A DNA stretch of 40,771 nt from UBA3537 sp965657165 (lineage in GTDB: Bacteria; Bacteroidota; Bacteroidia; Flavobacteriales; Flavobacteriaceae), in the NCBI GenBank assembly GCA_965657165.1, contig CBFHNG010000009.1:1-40771 (forward strand), read 5' to 3'. The translations under genes were made by a program, and so were the position numbers. The notes beneath the pieces were generated by a model, which was not told the origin of the DNA, made no database searches, and saw only the letters and a program-made list of their open reading frames with translations. This document shows, in pieces, positions 32,050-40,164 of the stretch (position 1 is its first letter; each line of letters opens with the position of its first letter).

Positions 32050-32733
32050 TTAGTGTGAGTTATTAAAAAAGTGGAACAAGGCAATGACAATAAAACCTAG
32101 TGGAATAAGCACTGCATACGCTTTTCCAAAATTTTTGAGACTGTTGGTATATTTATTATTTCCTCCAACAGATTGAAAGGCCGAATTGAAACCATGTAAT
32201 AGGTGTAATGCCAAAAATATAAATCCAACACAGTATAAAATTACACGCCAAAGTGGTATAAATTTATGCTGTAATTCTTCAAAATAACGGTAGTCGCTTC
32301 CATCGGCTAAAAGTCCAGATGTATCTCCTACTAAATATTTAACATTTAGTTCTGGAATCCAAAAATCTATAAAATGAATGATAAGAAAAATTAGAATAAA
32401 TCCACCACTATAAATCATATTTCTGCTCATCCATGTAGAATTTGCATTACCATTATTTACCGCATAGCTTACACGTCTTGAAGCTCTATTTTTAAATTCT
32501 AAAACAAACCCCATCACAAAATGAAAAACAACTCCAAAAATAAGAATGGGCTGTAGTACAAATTGTACTAGTGGATTGGTTCCCATAAAATGTGAAACTT
32601 CATTAAAAGCATCTGGATTAAATACAGATAAAATATTGATTGCAAAATGTTGAAGGATGAAAAACATAAGAAAAAATGCAGAAAGTGCCATTGCTATTTT
32701 TCTTCCAATTGAAGACTTTAAAAATCCACTCAT
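32050..32733 (-). CDS. sdhC: Succinate dehydrogenase cytochrome b558 subunit
   Basis: 227 residues with five predicted membrane helices (for example ALSAFFLMFFILQHFAINIL, FGVVFHFVMGFVL, FILIFLIIHFIDFWI, VILYCVGFIFLALHLLHGF and AVLIPLGFIVIALFHFF). His residues in each of the first four (LQHF, VFHF, IIHF, LHLLH) can bind two haems, as in the single-subunit, di-haem anchors of Bacteroidota and epsilon-proteobacteria. No sdhD is present or needed. First gene of sdhCAB, with a promoter at 32757-32787. Confidence 0.93.
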   Translation of the reverse strand: MSGFLKSSIGRKIAMALSAFFLMFFILQHFAINILSVFNPDAFNEVSHFMGTNPLVQFVLQPILIFGVVFHFVMGFVLEFKNRASRRVSYAVNNGNANSTWMSRNMIYSGGFILIFLIIHFIDFWIPELNVKYLVGDTSGLLADGSDYRYFEELQHKFIPLWRVILYCVGFIFLALHLLHGFNSAFQSVGGNNKYTNSLKNFGKAYAVLIPLGFIVIALFHFFNNSH

Positions 32734-32756
32734 TTGATTAAATTTTTATAACTAAG

Positions 32757-32787
32757 CAAAGGTAACTCACAAGCCGTTCTTAGACAA
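32757..32787 (-). promoter_or_regulatory. sdhCAB promoter
   Basis: The minus strand has TTG (32787-32785), a 20-nt spacer and a perfect TACCTTTG (32764-32757). Transcription would start near 32750, leaving a leader of about 17 nt before sdhC. Confidence 0.7.
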
Positions 32788-32889
32788 TAACATTTATCAT
32801 AATTTTTTAAAATTTAGAACATTTATAAATAGAAATTAAATGTAATTTCGTTTTAGCTTTATTTTTTTTAAGATATAATCTAAAATATT

Positions 32890-32897
32890 TACTTTTG
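32890..32897 (+). promoter_or_regulatory. pepP promoter, -7 box TACTTTTG
   Basis: A perfect TAnnTTTG element 15 nt before the ATG at 32913; no clear -33 TTTG. It overlaps the in-frame TTG at 32895, which argues against that codon being the translation start. Confidence 0.55.
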
Positions 32898-32912
32898 GAA
32901 AAACACGTGAAT

Positions 32913-34205
32913 ATGAAATACCTACCTATTGATTCTAAATTATTTATCAAAAACAGAGCAAAGTTTGTAGCTCAAATGATTCCCAATTCCATTGCTGTAT
33001 TCAATTCTAATGATATTTTTAGCACAGGGGCCGATAGTACTTTGCCATTTCATCAACACCGTAATATTTTTTATTTGAGTGGTGTTGATCAAGAAGAAAG
33101 TATATTGGTGCTTTTTCCAGATGCAAAAAATCATACACACAAAGAAATTTTATTTTTAAAAGAAACGAATGATCATATTGCTATTTGGGAAGGTGCTAAA
33201 CTCAATAAAAAACAAGCCAGAGAAACTTCTGGTGTGCAAACGGTCTATTGGTTAGATGAGTTTGAGTCTGTTTTTGAACAATTGATGAGTGAAGCAAAAA
33301 CACTGTATTTTAATAATAACAATCATTATCGCCAAGCGGTTGAAATGGAAACGCGCGAAGATCGTTTTATTAAATCTGTGAAAGCTAAATTTTCAAATCA
33401 TAATATTGAAAATAATTTTCCTATAATGGAAGCCCTCAGAGGGGTTAAAGAGCTAGAGGAAATTGCATTGATTCAAAACGCTTGTGATATCACTGAAAAA
33501 GGGTTTAAGCGTGTTTTGGGTTTTGTAAAACCTGGTGTTATGGAATATGAAATTGAAGCAGAATATGCTCATGAATTTCTAAAGAATCGATCAAAAGGTT
33601 TTGCGTATACACCCATAATTGGGTCTGGTTATAATGCTTGTGTTTTACATTATATTGAAAACAATCAAATGTGTAAAGCAGGGGATATGCTACTTATGGA
33701 TGTTGGTGCAGAATATGCCAATTATGCCAGTGATATGACACGAACAATCCCTGTTAGCGGTCAATTTACAGCACGTCAAAAAGCAGTATATCAAGCTGTT
33801 TTGAATGTAAAGAATGAAGCAACAAAAATGCTGTTGCCAGGAACGCTTTGGGAAGAATATCATGTTGAGGTTGGAAAATTAATGACGTCAGAATTACTTG
33901 GATTAGGACTGATTGATAAAGCAGACGTTCAGAATGAAAATCCAGAGAAACCTGCATATAAAAAATACTTTATGCATGGTACATCTCACCACATGGGATT
34001 GGATACTCATGATTTTGGCGCATTAAAGGCGCCAATGAAGGCCAACATGGTGTTTACCGTTGAACCTGGAATTTATATTCCTGAAGAAAAAATGGGTATA
34101 CGTTTGGAAGATGATGTTGTTATTCAACCAGACGGAAAACCCATTAACTTGATGAAAAACATTCCAATTGAAATTGATGAAATTGAAATGTTGATGAACG
34201 CCTAA
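32913..34205 (+). CDS. pepP: Xaa-Pro aminopeptidase (aminopeptidase P, M24B)
   Basis: 430 residues from the ATG at 32913; an in-frame TTG 18 nt upstream lies in the promoter and is rejected. An N-terminal creatinase-like domain (GADSTLPFHQHRNIFYLSGV) precedes the pita-bread catalytic domain. Metal ligands are visible: two Asp in LLMDVGAEYANYASDMTRT, His in MHGTSHHMGLDTHD, Glu in TVEPGIYI and Glu in GIRLEDDV. It removes N-terminal residues preceding Pro; no signal peptide, so cytoplasmic. Divergent from sdhC, convergent with the HMA lipoprotein. Confidence 0.94.
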   Translation: MKYLPIDSKLFIKNRAKFVAQMIPNSIAVFNSNDIFSTGADSTLPFHQHRNIFYLSGVDQEESILVLFPDAKNHTHKEILFLKETNDHIAIWEGAKLNKKQARETSGVQTVYWLDEFESVFEQLMSEAKTLYFNNNNHYRQAVEMETREDRFIKSVKAKFSNHNIENNFPIMEALRGVKELEEIALIQNACDITEKGFKRVLGFVKPGVMEYEIEAEYAHEFLKNRSKGFAYTPIIGSGYNACVLHYIENNQMCKAGDMLLMDVGAEYANYASDMTRTIPVSGQFTARQKAVYQAVLNVKNEATKMLLPGTLWEEYHVEVGKLMTSELLGLGLIDKADVQNENPEKPAYKKYFMHGTSHHMGLDTHDFGALKAPMKANMVFTVEPGIYIPEEKMGIRLEDDVVIQPDGKPINLMKNIPIEIDEIEMLMNA

Positions 34206-34214
34206 GATTTTTTG

Positions 34215-34634
34215 CTATTTCTTTTCGACAGAAAAAGGCTGATCAGAAATTTTCATATCATGTACCGAATAAGTGTTACTCACTCCAGTAACAATTTTAT
34301 TTAGAGCATCTTTGTCAATTTTATCGGCGTCAAATTCAACACTTGCAAGTTCGTTTTCAAAATCTACTTTTGCAAACAATACACCGTCTGTTTTTGCTAG
34401 TTTTTTTTCAATTGTTTTGGCGCAGCCCATAGCACATGTCATGCCTTTGATTGTAAACTCTGCAGCAGCATAATTTTCAATATCTTCAAAATTTCCAGCA
34501 ACAATTTCACTGGTTTCAATGATTTCGGTACTTCCGTTTTCAACAGTTTTGACCTCTGCTTTTGAGGAATTTTTACAGCTGATTGTCATGCAGAAAATAA
34601 CAGTTGCGGTTAAGATAAATTTTGTTTTTTTCAT
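34215..34634 (-). CDS. Heavy-metal-associated (HMA) domain lipoprotein
   Basis: The frame reaches 34676, but the ATG at 34632-34634 starts a lipoprotein signal (MKKTKFILTATVIFCMTISC, Cys20), giving 139 residues. After an acidic/Ser linker, residues about 58-125 are an HMA ferredoxin-like fold: FTIKGMTCAMGCAKTIEKKL, then VLFAKVDFENELASVEFDAD. The metal loop is CxxxC, one residue longer than the usual CxxC of copper chaperones. It probably handles Cu or another thiophilic metal outside the cytoplasm. A TAAATTTG element (34665-34658 on the minus strand) could be its promoter. Confidence 0.83.
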   Translation of the reverse strand: MKKTKFILTATVIFCMTISCKNSSKAEVKTVENGSTEIIETSEIVAGNFEDIENYAAAEFTIKGMTCAMGCAKTIEKKLAKTDGVLFAKVDFENELASVEFDADKIDKDALNKIVTGVSNTYSVHDMKISDQPFSVEKK

Positions 34635-34723
34635 GTTTATAAATTTTAGGATTTTAACAAATTTACAAATTTTCAATATTAATTAATCATATTTACTCAA
34701 CTTTGTAGTCCAAAACAAAATGA

Positions 34724-35596
34724 ATGTCAAATAAAAATACACGTTGGTTTTTTCTTTTTTTATTATCTCTAATTTGGGGGAGCTCTTTTATTCTCATAAA
34801 AAAAGGATTATTGGGCTTATCACCGCTTCAATTGGGGAGCTATCGAATTATCATTTCTAGTATTTTTATTTTTTGTATTGGCTATAAAACGCTAAGAGGA
34901 ATTTCAAAAACACAATGGAAATGGCTTGCAATATCAGGTTTTTTAGGAACATTTTTCCCTTCTTTTCTTTTCGCTTTTGCTGAAACTGAAGTTGACAGTA
35001 CTGTAGCGTCAATTTTAAATTCTTTAGTGCCTTTGAATACAATTCTTTTAGGATTGATTATTTTTAAAATTAAATCGAGTCGCTTTCAAATTTTTGGAGT
35101 TTTACTTGGATTTATAGGGGCCTCACTTTTGATTTTGGAAGGGGCAGAACTTAATCCAAATCAAAATTATTGGTTTGCTGGGTTTATAGTTTTGGCCACA
35201 TTGATGTATGCTGTCAATGTCAATATCATAAAAAAATATTTATTTGAAGTACCTCCTGTTGCTATTGCAACGGCCAATTTTATTGTCATTTTTATTCCAG
35301 CACTAATGGTGTTATGGTTTTCAAATGGATTTAGTGCATCAACCTTGCAAAACAAAGCTTTTTTATCATCTCTTGGATGTGTTGTGATATTATCTGTTTT
35401 TGGTACTGCTTTAGCAAAAATTGTTTTCAATAAATTGATACTGATTTCTACCCCTGTTTTTGCATCATCTGTTACGTATTTGATGCCAATAGTAGCCTTA
35501 TTTTGGGGACTATTGGATGGAGAAGTTTTTGGATGGCTTCAAGGATGTGCAGCTATTGTGATTTTAAGTGGTATTTATTTAGCGAATAAAAATTAG
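34724..35596 (+). CDS. EamA (DMT superfamily) transporter
   Basis: 290 residues, almost wholly hydrophobic, with ten predicted helices in two EamA halves (about 8-135 and 148-288). The first helix has SLIWGSSFILIKKGL, typical of the family, and the second half opens with GFIVLATLMYAVNVNIIKKY. An inner-membrane exporter or importer of small metabolites, often amino acids or related compounds; the substrate cannot be predicted. Divergent from the HMA lipoprotein, with a shared terminator region towards the M16 genes. Confidence 0.9.
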   Translation: MSNKNTRWFFLFLLSLIWGSSFILIKKGLLGLSPLQLGSYRIIISSIFIFCIGYKTLRGISKTQWKWLAISGFLGTFFPSFLFAFAETEVDSTVASILNSLVPLNTILLGLIIFKIKSSRFQIFGVLLGFIGASLLILEGAELNPNQNYWFAGFIVLATLMYAVNVNIIKKYLFEVPPVAIATANFIVIFIPALMVLWFSNGFSASTLQNKAFLSSLGCVVILSVFGTALAKIVFNKLILISTPVFASSVTYLMPIVALFWGLLDGEVFGWLQGCAAIVILSGIYLANKN

Positions 35597-35599
35597 TCA

Positions 35600-35629
35600 A
35601 AAAAAAGACTGCCTCACGGCAGCCTTTTT
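35600..35629. terminator. Bidirectional terminator between eamA and the M16 genes
   Basis: CTGCC (35609-35613) pairs with GGCAG (35618-35622) across TCAC. After an A-C mismatch the stem continues with G-C and A-T pairs, with As on the left and Ts on the right. It can end both convergent transcripts. Confidence 0.85.
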
Positions 35630-35651
35630 AGTTTATTAAGGGAAATGATTT

Positions 35652-37724
35652 TTAATTAAAATCTTCTTCAGTGACTCCAGAGTTTAATATAACTTCACTC
35701 ATGTTTATTTTAAACACTTGGGGTCCTGCGGTATTTACTTGTCCAAATGGAATCAAAACACCATTAACTTCTCTGTAATCTGAAAAATCTCTTAATGAAG
35801 TAACAGTTTGCCCTTGAGCTTCTTCAGTAGCTTCTTCTCTAAGCAGTAATCCAGATGTAGCATCATAGTATCGGAAGGATTCTTTGTTGCCGTTCACTTT
35901 AATCTTGTAAACATCAGTACCATCTAAGTCGCTTAAACTAACAAGCTCAATCTCGTCTGCAGCGTAGTGCAGTTCTGGGAATAATCCTTTTTGACTGGCT
36001 TGTTCTGCAATTTCGTCTGCACCCATTGGCTGCTTCATCCCTTGTTGTTCCTGATAGCCAGTGGTTCCATCAAATTTTTGCTTATAAATGGTACCCATAC
36101 CAGCAATACTCATTTCCATAGACATTTTGTTTGGTGCCATAAATTTCATTACTGCAGTGGGTTTAAAAGGTGCACCTTCAATAGTCACATCGGCGTTAAA
36201 AAGCATAGTTTCAACAGCTTCTAAGGCCTCTTTTCCTCCAACGGCTTCTACATAGCTATTCATTACTGAAAGTGCAGTAACTCCAGTAGGAATTGGTTTA
36301 GAAAATTCTGGTTTTTCTACGGGGTTAGCATACTTATCAAAGTATTTGATAGGGATATTTAACTTTTCAAGATTTGCAACGACTTCACTTCCTTTTCCAA
36401 CAATAATAAAACGTGCATTGTCTGCCGTAAAATATTTGTTGGCAACACGCTGTACATCTTCAATCGTTACAGCATTTATTTTTTCCAAATATGTAGCATA
36501 GAAGTCTTCTGGTAATTCATTGATTTTTGTATTTACAGCATAGCGTGCAATAGTGCTTGGACGTTCTAGAGCCAATACAAAATCACCAACATATTTTGCT
36601 TTGGCATTAGCTAGAGCAGAAGCTTCTACAGGCTCTGTTTGGAAACGCTTAATTTCTTTAATCGTTTCAACAACAGCACTGTCTGTTACTGCATTTCTTA
36701 CAGCAGCACCAGCAGAGAATCTTGAAATGTATTTGTCTGTTCCAACAGATGATCGCGCACCATATGTCCAGCCGTTGGCTTCGCGCAAGTTCATGTTTAG
36801 GTAGCTATTAAAACCACCACCTAAAATTTTATTCGCAATCAAAACAGCATGATAGTCTGGATCACTCATTTTTAACTTAACATTGCTTGTGATAGAAATG
36901 TTTGATTGTACAGCATTTGGCATGTCAACAAAATTAATTTCTAATGCATCAACATTTGATTTGGCTTCAGGAACAGTAGAGTTGTTAACTTCTCCTTTTT
37001 TCCATTTCCCAAAATATTTTTTAATGAGTTTATATGTTGCTTTTGTATCTACGTCTCCAATAACAACCAAATATGTTTCGTTGGGGTTGAAATATTGGTT
37101 GTAATATGTCTGCATATCTTCGAAACTTACATTGTTTACAGTTTCTTCAGTTACAAACTCTCCATAAGGATGATCTACACCATAAGAAAGTGCGCCTCCA
37201 ACGCGTCCTGCAACAGCATCAACACTTTTTGCTTGAGATTTTAAACCTTCTAATAATTTTTCTTTTTCTTTCTCAAATTCTTCTTTAGTAAGAAGAGGGT
37301 TCATAGTTGCATCTGCTAAAAGTTCGAGCATTCTAGTGCTGTATTTTGTAAGCGAACTTGCAAATCCGCCGCCAAAACCAAAGCTCAGATTTGCTCCTAA
37401 GAAATCAACTTCTTCGTTAAAATCGTCTTTTGAAATAGTTGTAGTTCCGTTCCCAAGCATAGATCCAAGTAGAGATGTTACACCTGCTTTATTTCCTTCA
37501 ATAATTGGTTTACGATCGATGCTCAGATTGTATGAAACACGTGGTAATTTGTGATTTTCTACAATCAGTACTTTTAATCCATTTTTTAACTCGTACTCGA
37601 CAGGTTTTTCCAGAGAAATTTTTGGTGCAGGACCTGGTTTTGGTTGTTGGCTGCGATCTATTTGTGCAGTAATACCTGCAGTAAAAAATAAGAACGCCAA
37701 TAGGGTATATAATTTAGTTTTCAT
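35652..37724 (-). CDS. M16-family peptidase homologue lacking the zinc site, with extra C-terminal domain
   Basis: 690 residues with signal peptide (MKTKLYTLLAFLFFTAGITA). Residues about 35-480 are two M16 half-domains, but the zinc motif HxxEH is replaced: at 84-88 it reads SLLGS, inside AGVTSLLGSMLGNGT, which aligns with the active TGFAHFFEHLLFEGT of its neighbour. It should therefore be non-catalytic and serve as partner subunit. Residues about 485-690 form a separate beta-rich domain (VMNSYVEAVGGKEALEAVET, then a strand-rich region ending EEDFN), resembling LolA/DUF4292-like folds. It follows the catalytic M16 gene by 19 nt. Confidence 0.9.
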   Translation of the reverse strand: MKTKLYTLLAFLFFTAGITAQIDRSQQPKPGPAPKISLEKPVEYELKNGLKVLIVENHKLPRVSYNLSIDRKPIIEGNKAGVTSLLGSMLGNGTTTISKDDFNEEVDFLGANLSFGFGGGFASSLTKYSTRMLELLADATMNPLLTKEEFEKEKEKLLEGLKSQAKSVDAVAGRVGGALSYGVDHPYGEFVTEETVNNVSFEDMQTYYNQYFNPNETYLVVIGDVDTKATYKLIKKYFGKWKKGEVNNSTVPEAKSNVDALEINFVDMPNAVQSNISITSNVKLKMSDPDYHAVLIANKILGGGFNSYLNMNLREANGWTYGARSSVGTDKYISRFSAGAAVRNAVTDSAVVETIKEIKRFQTEPVEASALANAKAKYVGDFVLALERPSTIARYAVNTKINELPEDFYATYLEKINAVTIEDVQRVANKYFTADNARFIIVGKGSEVVANLEKLNIPIKYFDKYANPVEKPEFSKPIPTGVTALSVMNSYVEAVGGKEALEAVETMLFNADVTIEGAPFKPTAVMKFMAPNKMSMEMSIAGMGTIYKQKFDGTTGYQEQQGMKQPMGADEIAEQASQKGLFPELHYAADEIELVSLSDLDGTDVYKIKVNGNKESFRYYDATSGLLLREEATEEAQGQTVTSLRDFSDYREVNGVLIPFGQVNTAGPQVFKINMSEVILNSGVTEEDFN

Positions 37725-37743
37725 GTAAATGTCTTTTAAAAAA

Positions 37744-39063
37744 TTATTCTTTTGCAGGCTCTGGCAAATATTCTAGTAGCAAACGTTGATTTGCATTTAG
37801 ATATTTATTGGCAACCGCTTTTATCTCTTCTCTAGAAATTGATCGGTAAATGTCAATTTCATTATTAATTAAATTTGTATCACCATACAGCATGTGATAG
37901 CGTGCTAATGAGTTTGCAATCCCCTCTACGCTAGAATTTGAGCTTACAAAATCATTTTCAAATTTGTTTTGAATTTTTTGATAATCTCTTTCGGTAATTA
38001 AATCAGACTTCAATTTTTCAATTTCTTCATCCATTTCTTCAACCAAAGTATCTAAAGAAGTCTCACCCAAGGGTAGACCAAATAAAATATAAACACCATA
38101 ATCTTCTTGACTCAAATTGATAGCACCCGCTTGAAGTGCCATTTTCTTATCATCAACAAGTTTTTTGTAAAGTTTAGAGGTTTTTCCATCACTCAAATAT
38201 GTCGATATCATATCTAAAACATAAGATTCTCTGTCTTTAAATGAAGGTGTTCTGTATGCTGCCATGATAGCTGGAATTTGAATATTTGCATCATATGCAA
38301 CAGCATTTATAGGTTCTGTAATTGGATCTTCTTTTGGAAAATTTCGAACAATGTCTTCTCCTCTTGGAATAGGCCCAAAATAATCTTCAATCATTTTTTT
38401 GACTGCAGGAACATCAATATCTCCCGCAACAACTAAAGTTGCATTGTTTGGAACATAATACTTTTTGTTGAATGCTTGAAATTCTTCTAAAGTTGCAGCA
38501 TCTAAATGCTCCATTTTACCAATTGTTGTTCCTTTGTAGGGGTGTTTTTTAAACATATGAAGTTTCACATTTTCTAAGAACTTCCCATAAGGGCTGTTGT
38601 CTACTCTTAGTCGCTTTTCTTCTTTTACAACTTCATTTTGAGTGTCTACACCATCTTGGTTGATTACAGGGTGTAATAATCTTTCAGATTCCATCCAAAG
38701 ACCAAGTTCTACATTATTTGACGGAAATACTTCATAATAGTATGTTCGGTCATCAGTTGTGTTGGCGTTATTACTACCTCCATTTGAGGTAACAATTGTA
38801 AACCATTCTCCTTTTGGAATGTTCACTGTCCCTTCAAAAAGTAAATGCTCAAAAAAGTGAGCAAAGCCAGTACGTTCTGGATTTTCATCTTTTGCACCTA
38901 CATGGTACATAACAGAAGTTGTTACTACTGGAGCAGTGTTGTCTTGGTGCAAAATAACATGCATCCCATTGCTCAAATCATATTCTTCAAATTTAACTTC
39001 TTGAGCTAATAAAGAAGACGAAATCATCAACACAGCAGTTAAAGCGTATAAATAAATTTTCAT
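37744..39063 (-). CDS. M16-family zinc metallopeptidase (catalytic subunit)
   Basis: 439 residues with a signal peptide ending SLLAQ. The inverzincin motif HFFEH lies at 69-73, with the third ligand Glu expected in NEVVKEEKR (Glu148 or 149). The substrate-binding region AYRTPSFKDRESYVLDMIST in the second half-domain is intact. It degrades peptides or unfolded segments inside a clamshell formed with the non-catalytic partner encoded just downstream, as in known M16B heterodimers; periplasmic because of the signal. Promoter at 39133-39162. Confidence 0.93.
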   Translation of the reverse strand: MKIYLYALTAVLMISSSLLAQEVKFEEYDLSNGMHVILHQDNTAPVVTTSVMYHVGAKDENPERTGFAHFFEHLLFEGTVNIPKGEWFTIVTSNGGSNNANTTDDRTYYYEVFPSNNVELGLWMESERLLHPVINQDGVDTQNEVVKEEKRLRVDNSPYGKFLENVKLHMFKKHPYKGTTIGKMEHLDAATLEEFQAFNKKYYVPNNATLVVAGDIDVPAVKKMIEDYFGPIPRGEDIVRNFPKEDPITEPINAVAYDANIQIPAIMAAYRTPSFKDRESYVLDMISTYLSDGKTSKLYKKLVDDKKMALQAGAINLSQEDYGVYILFGLPLGETSLDTLVEEMDEEIEKLKSDLITERDYQKIQNKFENDFVSSNSSVEGIANSLARYHMLYGDTNLINNEIDIYRSISREEIKAVANKYLNANQRLLLEYLPEPAKE

Positions 39064-39132
39064 GTGATTGTTTTTAATTTTTAGTTTATAATAATTAGAC
39101 TGAAAATTTTAAAAGATGTTACAGTCGAAAGT

Positions 39133-39162
39133 CAAAAATAGTGTTTTAAAGTAATTTTTCAA
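39133..39162 (-). promoter_or_regulatory. Promoter of the M16 peptidase pair
   Basis: The minus strand has TTG (39162-39160), a 19-nt spacer and a perfect TATTTTTG (39140-39133). Transcription would start near 39126, leaving a leader of about 60 nt. Confidence 0.7.
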
Positions 39163-39196
39163 TAAAAATCTCACTTAAAACAATAGCTGGAAATAA

Positions 39197-39227
39197 TTTG
39201 TAGATTAATTTATTAGAATTATATTTG
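39197..39227 (+). promoter_or_regulatory. rplU-rpmA promoter
   Basis: TTTG at 39197-39200, exactly 19 nt, then TATATTTG at 39220-39227: a full match to the Bacteroidetes consensus. Transcription would start near 39234, about 54 nt before rplU. Confidence 0.85.
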
Positions 39228-39287
39228 CACCCCCTTAGAAGAAGATTTTAAGGTTTTATAAAACAAATTAAAAAAAAACGTAACGCT

Positions 39288-39812
39288 ATGTACGCAATTG
39301 TAGAGATAGCAGGGCAACAATTCAAAGTTGAAAAAGACCAAAAAGTCTTTGTTCATCGTTTGCAAACTGAAGAAGGTAAAAAAGTCGCTTTTGACAATGT
39401 TCTTCTTCTAGCAGATGGTGACAAAGTTACAGTAGGCGCCCCAGCTATAGACGGTGCTCAAGTAGGAGCTAAAGTCTTAAAGCACCTTAAAGGTGATAAA
39501 GTGATTGTCTTTAAAAAGAAAAGACGTAAAGGATACAGAGTTAAGAATGGCCACCGCCAAGCTTTGACTGAAATCCAGATTGAAAATATTTTAGCTTCAG
39601 GAGCAAAGAAAGCTGCTTCAGCGAAGTCAACATCAAAGCCAGCTACAGAAAAGACTAAGTCAGATCCAAAGGCAAGTGCTCCAAAAACGGATGCACCAAC
39701 AGAAGATCTTAGTAAAATGACAGTTGCACAATTAAAAGAATTAGCAAAAGCTAAAGGAATTACTGGAATTTCTGCCATGAAAAAAGCAGAATTAATTGCC
39801 GCCCTTAGCTAA
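39288..39812 (+). CDS. rplU: 50S ribosomal protein L21 with C-terminal Rho_N/SAP-like extension
   Basis: 174 residues; ordinary L21 has about 103. Residues 1-103 are complete L21, ending in the signature FKKKRRKGYRVKNGHRQAL followed by TEIQIENIL. A Lys/Ala/Ser/Pro linker (about 107-140) leads to a small helical domain (141-174: LSKMTVAQLKELAKAKGI, then GISAMKKAELIAAL), which looks like a Rho-N/SAP/LEM-type helix-extended-helix module that often binds nucleic acid. Extended L21 occurs in Flavobacteriia. First gene of rplU-rpmA; 26 nt to rpmA. Confidence 0.95.
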   Translation: MYAIVEIAGQQFKVEKDQKVFVHRLQTEEGKKVAFDNVLLLADGDKVTVGAPAIDGAQVGAKVLKHLKGDKVIVFKKKRRKGYRVKNGHRQALTEIQIENILASGAKKAASAKSTSKPATEKTKSDPKASAPKTDAPTEDLSKMTVAQLKELAKAKGITGISAMKKAELIAALS

Positions 39813-39838
39813 ACTATAACATATAAAATCGACATAAA

Positions 39839-40099
39839 ATGGCACATAAAAAAGGAGTCGGAAGTTCGAAAAACGGTAGAGAATCAGAATCGAAACGCCT
39901 TGGGGTAAAGATTTTTGGTGGACAAGCTGCTGTTGCAGGAAACATCATTGTTAGACAAAGAGGTACTGCGCATAATCCAGGTGAAAATGTTTATGCTGGG
40001 AAAGATCATACCTTACACGCCAAAGTGGATGGTGTTGTAAAGTTTGAAAAGAAAAGGAACAACAAATCTTATGTTTCTATTGTCCCTTTTGAAGCTTAA
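39839..40099 (+). CDS. rpmA: 50S ribosomal protein L27
   Basis: 86 residues. Starts MAHKKGVGSSKNGRESESKR, the conserved flexible tail that reaches the peptidyl transferase centre, followed by LGVKIFGGQAAVAGNIIVRQ and GTAHNPGENVYAGKDHTL. There is no N-terminal extension of the kind cleaved in Firmicutes. Co-transcribed with rplU. Confidence 0.97.
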   Translation: MAHKKGVGSSKNGRESESKRLGVKIFGGQAAVAGNIIVRQRGTAHNPGENVYAGKDHTLHAKVDGVVKFEKKRNNKSYVSIVPFEA

Positions 40100-40115
40100 C
40101 TAAAAGTTTATTTAT

Positions 40116-40150
40116 AAAAAAGGCCGCATAAGTAATTATGCGGCCTTTTT
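40116..40150. terminator. Terminator of rplU-rpmA (bidirectional)
   Basis: GGCCGCATAA (40122-40131) and TTATGCGGCC (40136-40145) form a perfect 10-bp stem with a GTAA loop, flanked by A6 and T7. It can also end the convergent hydrolase gene. Confidence 0.93.
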
Positions 40151-40164
40151 TTATTTCCCTAAAT

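Noticed and set aside
32895..32912. TTG start for aminopeptidase P
   Set aside because: It lies inside a perfect TACTTTTG promoter box, and family members begin at MKYLPID, matching the ATG at 32913.
34635..34676. Longer start for the HMA lipoprotein
   Set aside because: The added residues precede a complete lipoprotein signal and overlap the promoter-like TAAATTTG element.
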